Shown here: piece by piece, positions 9,238-15,094 of the stretch
Position numbering within the stretch: the stretch's first letter is position 1
How the letters are laid out: every line of letters begins with the position of its first letter
Source of the DNA: JANNRA01 sp031401035
GTDB lineage: Bacteria > Desulfobacterota > Binatia > HRBIN30 > CADEER01
Assembly (NCBI GenBank): GCA_031401035.1
Contig: JANNRA010000099.1
Coordinates: 1 to 15,094, forward strand
Reading direction: 5' to 3'
Length of the DNA stretch: 15,094 nucleotides
The notes under the pieces: generated by a model
What the model saw: only the letters and a program-made list of their open reading frames with translations
Told to the model about the DNA's origin: nothing
Databases searched by the model: none
Position numbers and translations under genes: made by a program

Positions 9238-9636
9238 ATGACGCCGCGTGACGTGCTGGTGGTAGACGATGTCGAGGACTGCCGACTGCTGATGCGCGCC
9301 ATGGTCGCCGCGCAGGGGCACAGCGTCCGCGTTGCCGAGAGTGGTGCCGCGGCCCTGGCGGCGGCGCGCGCGCAGGCGCCGGACCTCATCATGCTCGACG
9401 TGATGATGCCCGACATGAGCGGTCTCGAGGTCCTGCAGGAGCTGCGCGCCCAGCCGGCGACCGCCGCGGTGCCGGTCATCCTGGTCACCGCGCGCAGCGA
9501 CGACGACGACGTCATGGACGGCTACCAGCACGGCGCCGACTACTACATCACCAAGCCGTGCACCGCCCAACAGGTGGCGCAGGGCATCGCCCTGGTGCTC
9601 GGCGAAAGGGCCGCCGTCGTCGAGGAGACTGCCTGA
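9238..9636 (+). CDS. Stand-alone receiver-domain response regulator (CheY-like)
   Basis: This 132-aa protein is a single phosphoacceptor receiver domain with no output domain. All key residues are present: acidic pocket D10-D11 (VLVVDDVED), phosphoacceptor D54 in LIMLDVMMP, switch Thr84 in VILVTAR and conserved K106 in ITKPC. The aromatic switch position falls in ADYYITKP. Stand-alone receivers either bind a target protein when phosphorylated or relay phosphate to another Hpt/histidine protein. No kinase is adjacent, but a CheA-like Hpt/ATPase protein lies 2 kb downstream on the same strand (11596-12483) and is a possible partner. An ATG at 9235 would add one Met. It is convergent with arfB, with only 18 bp between the two stop codons. 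Confidence 0.92.
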   Translation: MTPRDVLVVDDVEDCRLLMRAMVAAQGHSVRVAESGAAALAAARAQAPDLIMLDVMMPDMSGLEVLQELRAQPATAAVPVILVTARSDDDDVMDGYQHGADYYITKPCTAQQVAQGIALVLGERAAVVEETA

Positions 9637-9654
9637 GCGGTCGCGCCGGCGCCG

Positions 9655-10074
9655 TCAGTCGGTCGCCGTGCGATCCCGCTTGACCCGCGCGCGTTGCTTC
9701 TTGGCGCCGAGGCGCCGCTCGCGCGAGGCCTTGGTCGGCCGCGTCGGCCGGCGCGGCCGCGGCGGCGTCACCGCCTCGGCCAGCAGCAGCCGCAGGCGCT
9801 CCAGCACCGCGGCGCGGTTGCGCGACTGGTCGCGGTGCTCGCTGCACGACAGCACCAGCACGCCGTCGAGCGTCAGCCGCGATGCCAGCCGTGCCAGCGC
9901 CCGCGCCCGCGCCGCCGCCGGCAGCGACGGCGTGCCGCGCAGATCGAAGCGCAGCACCGCCTTGGAGGCGACTTTGTTGACGTTCTGCCCGCCCGGTCCG
10001 CCGGCGCGCACGTAGCTCAGCGTCACTTCGGCGAGCGGGATGGAGAGCGTCGGGGTGAGGTCCAGGGTGTTCAT
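9655..10074 (-). CDS. arfB: ArfB-type peptidyl-tRNA hydrolase (ribosome rescue)
   Basis: This 139-aa protein matches the length of E. coli ArfB (YaeJ, 140 aa). The catalytic GGQ loop is at residues 28-30 in RAGGPGGQNVNK, followed by the release-factor-like region LSCSEHRDQSRNR (75-87). A strongly basic tail from about residue 105 carries the many Arg/Lys residues that in this family enter the empty mRNA channel of stalled ribosomes. It hydrolyses peptidyl-tRNA on non-stop ribosomes as a backup to trans-translation. The full-length release factor domains 1 and 2 are absent, which separates it from RF1/RF2. The ATG at 10074 gives the normal family N-terminus; a longer in-frame start at 10185 would add 37 residues with no family features and run into the MFS upstream region. 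Confidence 0.93.
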   Translation of the reverse strand: MNTLDLTPTLSIPLAEVTLSYVRAGGPGGQNVNKVASKAVLRFDLRGTPSLPAAARARALARLASRLTLDGVLVLSCSEHRDQSRNRAAVLERLRLLLAEAVTPPRPRRPTRPTKASRERRLGAKKQRARVKRDRTATD

Positions 10075-10244
10075 GCGGCAGCGGGGCGGCGGAGTGGAAG
10101 GCGCGTGCGACTCGCGCAGGCGGCAGACTAGCGCGCCGGGCGGCTCGCTGCGAAGCGCCGCGCACGGACGTGGGAACGGCCGCATGGACGCATCAGTGCC
10201 GCCGCGTTACACCTCCGCGACTCGGCGTCCCGCCGCTGCCGCGC
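10075..10244. promoter_or_regulatory. Divergent intergenic region (arfB / MFS exporter)
   Basis: These 170 bp separate two divergently transcribed genes and must hold both promoters. The sequence is uniformly GC-rich and I see no clear promoter boxes, operator palindromes or RNA structure. A GTG at 10170 could extend the MFS protein by 25 residues, but the added peptide looks non-conserved. Confidence 0.35.
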
Positions 10245-11456
10245 ATGACCCGCACCGAACGCACCTACTACCTCCTCACCGCGCTCTACCGCATCGCCTG
10301 GGCGGTGCTCGGGCCGACCTACGCGCTGTTCCTGCTGGCGCGCGGGCTCGACCTGCTGCAGCTGAACGTCGTGCTGGCGGTGTATCTGATCACCACCTGC
10401 GTCTTCGAGATCCCGACCGGGGCGATCGCCGACGTGTTCGGCCGCAAGGCGTCGTTCGTGCTCAGCTGCCTGGTGCGCGCGGTCGCCTTCGGACTCTACT
10501 ACGTCTCCGACAGCTTCAGCGATTTCCTGGTCGCCGAGGTGATCGATGCGATCGGCACGACGCTCGCCACCGGCGCCTTCGACGCCTGGGCGGTGGACGG
10601 CGTGCGCGCCGACGGCGACGAGCGGCCGGTCGACCGGCTCTTCGCGCGCGGCCAGATGCTCGGTCAGACGATGGCGATGGTCGGCGGGCTGCTGGCGGCG
10701 TATGTGGCGACGCGCGATCTGGCCCTGCCGTGGCTGCTCGGCAGCGGCGGGTTTCTCGTCTGCGCCGCCGCCGCCGCGCTGCTGATGCGCGAGACGCATG
10801 TGCGCCGACGCGCCGCCGACGGCAGCCACTATTCGATCGCCGCCACGGTGCGCGAGGGCGTCGCACTGGTGCGCGCCGCGCCGGCGATGCGCTGGCTGTG
10901 CGGTCTCGCTGCCCTCACCGCTTTCGCCACCCTGCCGGCGTTCCAGATGTGGCAACCGCGGCTGATCGAACTCTCCGGCCAGGGGCCGTGGCTGATGGGC
11001 TGGGTGTGGCTGTTCCTCAACCTCACCTCGATCGCCGGCAGCGCCCTGATCCCGCGCCTGGTGGGGCGCCTCGGCCGGCCGCGCGCCCTCGCCCTGACGC
11101 TGCTGTGGCGCGCCGTGACGCTCGGCGTCGCCGGCGCCGCGGCGGGGTTCCCGGTCGCCTGCGTCGGCTTCCTGTTGCAGGAGGTCGGCTTCGGCTTCAG
11201 CGAACCGGTTTTGCAGGCGTGGATGAGCGAGCACGCGACGGCGGCGCAACGGGCGACGATCCTGTCGGTGCGCTCGATGTCGTTCACCCTCGGCGGCAGC
11301 CTGGGCCTGTTGAGCCTGGGCTGGCTGGCGCGGGCCACCGACATCGGCACCGCCTGGATGGTCTCGGCGGCGATCTACGCCTGTGCGGCGCCGTTGTTCC
11401 TGGCCCTGGCGCGGGTGGAGGGGGCGGCGCGCGCGGACCGGCACCGCGCCGCCTGA
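10245..11456 (+). CDS. Major facilitator superfamily transporter
   Basis: This 403-aa inner-membrane protein has about 12 hydrophobic helices. Motif A of the superfamily is visible in the loop between helices 2 and 3 (GAIADVFGRK, 59-68). An upstream EIPTG (55-59) and a FDAWAVD stretch (112-118) fit a subgroup of small drug/metabolite exporters. A cytoplasmic loop between helices 6 and 7 covers about 181-215 (RETHVRRRAADG). It probably exports or exchanges a small molecule using the proton gradient; the substrate cannot be told. The ATG at 10245 places the first helix at about residues 8-32. The neighbours are arfB (divergent) and the mini-CheA gene 139 bp downstream, giving no substrate clue. 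Confidence 0.88.
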   Translation: MTRTERTYYLLTALYRIAWAVLGPTYALFLLARGLDLLQLNVVLAVYLITTCVFEIPTGAIADVFGRKASFVLSCLVRAVAFGLYYVSDSFSDFLVAEVIDAIGTTLATGAFDAWAVDGVRADGDERPVDRLFARGQMLGQTMAMVGGLLAAYVATRDLALPWLLGSGGFLVCAAAAALLMRETHVRRRAADGSHYSIAATVREGVALVRAAPAMRWLCGLAALTAFATLPAFQMWQPRLIELSGQGPWLMGWVWLFLNLTSIAGSALIPRLVGRLGRPRALALTLLWRAVTLGVAGAAAGFPVACVGFLLQEVGFGFSEPVLQAWMSEHATAAQRATILSVRSMSFTLGGSLGLLSLGWLARATDIGTAWMVSAAIYACAAPLFLALARVEGAARADRHRAA

Positions 11457-11509
11457 TCCGATGCGCAGCGGGCGGCGTCGCGGTCGCCGCAGCCGCCGTT
11501 GTGTGACGC

Positions 11510-11535
11510 TCGCCGCGGCGCGGCGGCCGCGGCGA
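11510..11535 (+). terminator. GC-rich hairpin after the MFS gene
   Basis: A perfect 10-bp stem (11510-11519 with 11526-11535) closes a 6-nt loop, beginning 53 nt past the MFS stop codon. No T tract follows. It may end or protect the MFS transcript, and it separates it from the mini-CheA gene. Confidence 0.35.
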
Positions 11536-11595
11536 TGCAGGCGCCGTGAAGTCGTCCGCGCTGGCAGGAGTCTTGCGTCCTGACCAGGCACGTCG

Positions 11596-12483
11596 ATGAG
11601 CATCTCCAGCCAAGAGCTCGAAATCGAGCTGCGCGTGGTCTTCGCGTACGAAGCCGAGGGCAGCCTGGCGCGCGTCGAGTCGTTGCTCGACCGTCAGGAC
11701 CGGGCGCCGGCCGACGCGGCGATGCTGGAAGCGCTGTTCCGCGAGTTCCACACCATGAAGGTCGGTGCCGCGGCGGCCGGGTTCAGTCACGCGGCGCGCG
11801 TGCTGCACGACGCCGAGTCGCTGCTCGACGCGGTGCGCGGCGCCGGCGAGGGCGGCGAGGCGGCCGGCGAGCTGGCCGGCCTGCGCCACGTCGTCGAGCG
11901 CGTCCGCGACGAGGTCGGCGAGGCGGCCGGCGTGGCGCCGCCGGCCGGCGAGGACGCGGTCATCCTGCGCGCCCTGTGGCCGCTGCTGGCGCGTGCCTGC
12001 GCGGTCGCGGCGGCGGGCGAAGGGAAGTTGGTGGCGCTCGAGATCGGCGGCGGCGCCGCGGTGCTCTCCGGCGCACACGGCACCGCCCTGCGCGGTGCGC
12101 TGCTGCACCTGGTGCGCAACGCCGTCGCGCACGGCATCGAGGCGCCGGCGACGCGCGCCGCGGCCGGTAAGCCGCGCGTCGGTCGCATCCTGGTGGCCGC
12201 CGCGCGTGAGCCCGGCGCCCTGCGCCTGGCGGTCTCCGACGACGGCGCCGGCCTCGACCGCGTCGCCATCGCCGCCGCCGCGGCGCGCGCCGGCCTGTCC
12301 GGAGCGGCGGAGGAGCTGGTGCTGCGACCGGGCTTCTCAACCCGCGCCGAGGTCGACGCCCTGGCCGGGCGCGGCATCGGTCTCGACGCGGTGGCGGTGG
12401 CGGTGCGCGCCATGGGCGGCGCGCTGCGGCTCGAGTCGCGCGATGGGCAGGGCTGCACGGCGATGATCAGCGTCCCGGCCTAA
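11596..12483 (+). CDS. Minimal CheA-like protein (Hpt plus HATPase only)
   Basis: This 295-aa cytoplasmic protein has an N-terminal Hpt domain (about 5-110) with phosphoacceptor H52 in FHTMKVGAAAAGF, then a CheA-type ATPase domain (about 120-295). ATPase landmarks are the N box HLVRNAVAHGIE (171-182), G1 DDGAGLD (215-221), the PGFST box (245-249) and G2 GRGIGLD (258-264). The CheA parts for dimerisation (P3), CheY/CheB docking (P2) and CheW binding (P5) are all missing, and the chain stops right after the ATPase fold. Two substitutions stand out: Val for the usual Gly after the Hpt lysine (HTMKVG), and Ala178 where CheA N boxes usually have Asp (RNAxDHG). It may autophosphorylate and pass phosphate to the stand-alone receiver at 9238-9636; that partnership is inferred. 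The ATG at 11596 has only a weak Shine-Dalgarno sequence. Confidence 0.85.
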   Translation: MSISSQELEIELRVVFAYEAEGSLARVESLLDRQDRAPADAAMLEALFREFHTMKVGAAAAGFSHAARVLHDAESLLDAVRGAGEGGEAAGELAGLRHVVERVRDEVGEAAGVAPPAGEDAVILRALWPLLARACAVAAAGEGKLVALEIGGGAAVLSGAHGTALRGALLHLVRNAVAHGIEAPATRAAAGKPRVGRILVAAAREPGALRLAVSDDGAGLDRVAIAAAAARAGLSGAAEELVLRPGFSTRAEVDALAGRGIGLDAVAVAVRAMGGALRLESRDGQGCTAMISVPA

Positions 12484-12637
12484 GGCTGGGCGCCCGACCG
12501 CTGCGCGGCAGCCGGCGCTGTCACCGCGATGCCGGGGCCCGTGCCAGCGCGCGTGATCTTGACGGTGCCCTGCGCCCGTCGTCAGGACGCCGCGCGCCGG
12601 CTGCATGGCATGCAATTCGCTGCCTCGCGCGCGCCAT
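12484..12637 (+). other. Spacer before the metalloprotease gene
   Basis: These 154 bp follow the mini-CheA stop and precede the chosen metalloprotease start. They contain a TTGACG (12559-12564) without a matching -10 box, and an alternative in-frame ATG at 12605. No RNA gene or clear terminator is visible. Confidence 0.35.
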
Positions 12638-14902
12638 ATGGCAGGGCAGAGGTACGTGCGCGGACTGGTCGTCGGGCTGGTGGCGCTGCTGGCGGCGCCG
12701 GCCGCGGCGACGACCTTCGTGCGCATGGACGCCGGCGACCTGGCGGCGCGTTCCGACGCCGCGGTCATCGCCACGGTGACCGCGGTGTCCGCCGTCGCGA
12801 CGCAGGGCGGCGGCGTTGTCACGCACGTCGAGTTGGCGCCCGAGCAGGTGGTGTTCGGCGCCCTGCCGTCCGGTCCGCTGCGGCTACACGAGCTGGGCGG
12901 CGACCTCGCCGGTCGCAGCGAGCGCATCTTCGGGACGCCGCGCTATCGCGCCGGCGAGCGCGTCCTGGCCTTCGTGCGCCGCGGTCGCGACGGGGCCTGG
13001 CGCACCACCGCGATGGCGATGGGCCGTTACGTGCTCGACGCCGACGCGAGCGGTGCGCTGCTGGCGCGGCGCGAGTTCGGCGACGCGGTGGTGGTGCTGG
13101 ATCCGGCCAGCGGCGCCGTGCTCGACACTGCTGCCACCGCGCCCGAGCGCTTGGTCGACGTGCTGGCCGGGTGTGCGGCGAAGCCGGTGGCGCTGCGGCC
13201 CGCCGCTTCCAGGCCCGCCGTGGCGCGGCCGACGCCGAGCGCTGCGGGTCGGACGGCGGCGGCGCCGTTCACCTACCTCGGCACGCCCTCGCGCTGGTTC
13301 GAACCCGACGCCGGCGAGGCGGTGACCTTCCGCATCGATCCCGCCGGCGCCGCCGGCCTCGGTGCGGCGGCCTCGGTGGCGGCCGTCGCCGAGGCGCTGG
13401 CGGTGTGGAGCGACGTCGAGGGCACGACGGTGCAACTCGCCGCGACGCCGCTCGGCGCCGCGCAGTCGTTCGCCGGCTGCGGCGGCGACACGCGCATCGT
13501 CTTCGAGGACCCGTTCGACGAGATCGAGGATCCGCTCGGCTGCCGCGGCGTCCTCGGCATCGGCGGCTTCTGCTTCACCGACGAGTCGCGCGTCGTCGGC
13601 GGCGCCAGCTTTCGCCGCATCCGCGTCGGCAAGGTCACCTTCGCCGACGGCTGGGCCGGCTGCCCGGGCTGGAACGCCTGCAACCTGGCGGAGGTGGCGA
13701 CGCACGAGATCGGTCACGCGCTGGGGCTCGGCCACTCCACCGACAGCACCGCGACCATGGCGGCCAGCGCCAACTTCGACGGCCGCTGTGCCGCGCTCGC
13801 CGCCGACGACATCGCCGGCCTGCGCGCCCTCTACCCGGCGCCGGCGACGCCGACCGCGACGCCGCTGCCGGCGACGCCGACCGCCACCGCCGCGCCGCCC
13901 AGCGCCACCGCCGCGCTTCCCACGGCGACCGTCGCCCTCCCCGGGGCACGCGCGCTGAGCGGCCGCATCACCTATTACGCCAGCGGTATCGCCGAGCCCG
14001 GCGTCCGCATTCTCCTGCGCGGCGCCGGGCTGATCGATCTGCTCAGCGGCGGCGACGGCGCCTGGGCCGTCGCCGACCTCGCCGCCGGCGATTGGAGCGT
14101 CGAGCCGCGTAAGGACGGCGATGTCGGCGTCGCTGCGGTCAGCGCGCTCGACGCCGCCTGGGTCCTGCAGGCCAGCGCCGGCCTGCGTCTGCTCGATGCC
14201 GAACGCCAGATCGCCTGCGACGTCACCGGCAACGGCAGCGTCAGTCCGCTCGACGCGGCGCGCATCCTGCAGCGTACCGTCGGTGCCATCGACCAGCTTC
14301 CCGCCGCCGCCGCGTGCGCATCCGATTTCGTGTTCTTTCCAGTCGGCGTCGGCGCCGCCAACCGCGCGGCGGTGGCGCCGCGTCTGGCCGTCGAGGACTG
14401 CCGCCGCGGCGCCCTCACCTACGCGCCGCTGGTCGGCAACGCCGGCGGGCAGGACTTCCGCGCCGCCCTGGTCGGCGACTGCACCGGCAACTGGCTGCCC
14501 GGTGGGCCGCGCATCGCCGAGGGCGAGCCGGCGCCGGCCGGCACGGGGCTCGCACTCGGCGCCCCGCGGCGCATCCGCGGCGGCCGCTGGCGGCTCCCGG
14601 TCGGCGTGCGCGCGCCGGGATCCGTGCACGCGCTCGAGGTCGAGCTGCGCTTCGATCCCGACCGCCTGGTCCCCGGCAGCCCACGCAGCGTCCATCTCGG
14701 CGCCACGGCCATGGTGCAGGCGCGCCTGGTGCAGCCGGGGCGCCTCGCCATCGCCATCGCCAGCGCCTTGCCGCTGCCCAGCGACGGGCGCGCCCTGGCG
14801 GTGGTGGACTTCACCGCCCGCGTCGACGATGTCGGGCCGCGCTCGGTGCGCGCCTATGCCGTCGCCGTCGACGACCGCCCGGTCGCCGCGCCGCCACGCT
14901 GA
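12638..14902 (+). CDS. Secreted matrixin-type metalloprotease with dockerin and cohesin-like modules
   Basis: This 754-aa exported protein has a signal peptide (RGLVVGLVALLAAPAAA, residues 8-24), then an N-terminal domain (about 26-180) of a type often found before bacterial matrixins (TTFVRMDAGDLAARSDAAV..., then ERIFGTPRYRAGERVL). The zinc protease domain covers about 209-400, with HEIGHALGLGH (356-366: H356, H360, H366 as zinc ligands, E357 as base) and Met-turn M374. A Pro/Ala/Thr linker (400-433) leads to a small beta domain (about 438-490), then two dockerin-like repeats (about 493-516, and CDVTGNGSVSPLDAARILQ at 527-545) and a GDCTGNW segment (613-619). The last domain (about 642-748) reads like a cohesin-type beta sandwich (ALEVELRFDPDRL). 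It probably acts in the periplasm, at the cell surface or outside the cell. An ATG at 12605 would add 11 residues before the signal peptide. The final 23 codons lie inside a 110-bp inverted repeat, so the C-terminus deserves caution. Confidence 0.87.
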   Translation: MAGQRYVRGLVVGLVALLAAPAAATTFVRMDAGDLAARSDAAVIATVTAVSAVATQGGGVVTHVELAPEQVVFGALPSGPLRLHELGGDLAGRSERIFGTPRYRAGERVLAFVRRGRDGAWRTTAMAMGRYVLDADASGALLARREFGDAVVVLDPASGAVLDTAATAPERLVDVLAGCAAKPVALRPAASRPAVARPTPSAAGRTAAAPFTYLGTPSRWFEPDAGEAVTFRIDPAGAAGLGAAASVAAVAEALAVWSDVEGTTVQLAATPLGAAQSFAGCGGDTRIVFEDPFDEIEDPLGCRGVLGIGGFCFTDESRVVGGASFRRIRVGKVTFADGWAGCPGWNACNLAEVATHEIGHALGLGHSTDSTATMAASANFDGRCAALAADDIAGLRALYPAPATPTATPLPATPTATAAPPSATAALPTATVALPGARALSGRITYYASGIAEPGVRILLRGAGLIDLLSGGDGAWAVADLAAGDWSVEPRKDGDVGVAAVSALDAAWVLQASAGLRLLDAERQIACDVTGNGSVSPLDAARILQRTVGAIDQLPAAAACASDFVFFPVGVGAANRAAVAPRLAVEDCRRGALTYAPLVGNAGGQDFRAALVGDCTGNWLPGGPRIAEGEPAPAGTGLALGAPRRIRGGRWRLPVGVRAPGSVHALEVELRFDPDRLVPGSPRSVHLGATAMVQARLVQPGRLAIAIASALPLPSDGRALAVVDFTARVDDVGPRSVRAYAVAVDDRPVAAPPR

Positions 14903-14940
14903 GCACCGCGCTGCGCTGCGGGCGAGACGCCCGCGGTCCC
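14831..14940 (+). repeat. Left arm of a perfect 110-bp inverted repeat
   Basis: These 110 bases match 14985-15094 exactly in reverse complement, with 44 bp between the arms. The arm holds the last 23 codons and stop of the metalloprotease gene (14831-14902) and 38 bp of downstream sequence. The downstream part has its own hairpin at 14918-14934 (7-bp stem, 3-nt loop), which might end the metalloprotease transcript. Confidence 0.95.
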
Positions 14941-14984
14941 GGCTGGCGAACCCGACGCCGGGCGCTGCATGGAGTCCCCCGGCT
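14941..14984. other. 44-bp spacer between the inverted repeat arms
   Basis: The spacer shows no coding signal. The 9-mer CCCGGCTGG occurs as a direct repeat at both junctions (14938-14946 and 14978-14986), straddling the arm ends. This is a useful clue to how the fold-back formed. Confidence 0.8.
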
Positions 14985-15094
14985 GGGACCGCGGGCGTCT
15001 CGCCCGCAGCGCAGCGCGGTGCTCAGCGTGGCGGCGCGGCGACCGGGCGGTCGTCGACGGCGACGGCATAGGCGCGCACCGAGCGCGGCCCGAC
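14985..15094 (-). repeat. Right arm of the 110-bp inverted repeat, ending at the window edge
   Basis: This is the exact reverse complement of 14831-14940, stopping at the last base of the window. Positions 15023-15094 re-encode the metalloprotease C-terminus on the minus strand, including its stop codon. A second gene with an identical tail could be cut off here, but a fold-back at the end of an assembled sequence is the simpler reading. Confidence 0.95.

Noticed and set aside
9027..9515. N-terminal extension of GT-C/TPR paralogue B
   Set aside because: It would run antisense through the receiver gene and has no family similarity.
12559..12564. TTGACG as a -35 box before the metalloprotease gene
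   Set aside because: No acceptable -10 box at 16-18 bp; a single hexamer is weak evidence.
12884..14695. 603-codon minus-strand open frame opposite the metalloprotease
   Set aside because: No domain pattern; the plus strand carries the zinc motif HEIGHALGLGH and the dockerin-like repeats.
14854..15069. 71-codon minus-strand open frame at the right end
   Set aside because: It exists only because the inverted repeat places sequence from the opposite strand there; it has no independent support as a gene.

Overview
The window is very GC-rich DNA (over 70% G+C by eye) from a Gram-negative-type bacterium, and genes fill nearly all of it. Secreted proteins carry Sec signal peptides, cysteine pairs, a Pro/Ala/Thr linker and dockerin/cohesin-like modules, and there are two membrane GT-C/TPR proteins. 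From memory, this mix recalls uncultivated deltaproteobacterial lineages such as Candidatus Binatia (Desulfobacterota-like). That placement is a guess from protein style, not a phylogenetic result. The window looks like an assembled contig: the left end is a low-complexity G/C tract and the right end is a perfect 110-bp fold-back that stops exactly at the last base.

Left block (about 121-9026, all minus strand, transcribed right to left): a GT-C/TPR membrane protein (632 aa), a DUF1295/steroid 5-alpha-reductase-like membrane protein (288 aa), a secreted cysteine-rich alpha/beta hydrolase (823 aa), a second GT-C/TPR membrane protein (605 aa) whose GTG start overlaps the hydrolase stop (GTGA), and class I iron-sulfur fumarate hydratase (537 aa) with its own strong ribosome binding site. 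The two GT-C/TPR proteins are clear paralogues with the layout of bacterial relatives of the eukaryotic TMTC O-mannosyltransferases.

Right block (9238-14902): a stand-alone receiver protein (+), arfB ribosome-rescue hydrolase (-), an MFS exporter (+), a minimal CheA-like protein with only Hpt and ATPase parts (+), and a secreted matrixin-type metalloprotease with a Pro/Thr linker, a dockerin-like pair and a C-terminal cohesin-like sandwich (+). The receiver and the mini-CheA could be partners in one phosphorelay although two genes separate them.

The points of most interest are the GT-C/TPR paralogues bracketing a reductase and a secreted hydrolase, the translationally coupled hydrolase/GT-C pair, the reduced CheA, the multi-domain metalloprotease, and the terminal inverted repeat. 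The last is more likely a repeat-driven assembly artefact than biology. No tRNA, rRNA, CRISPR array, insertion sequence or prophage gene was seen.
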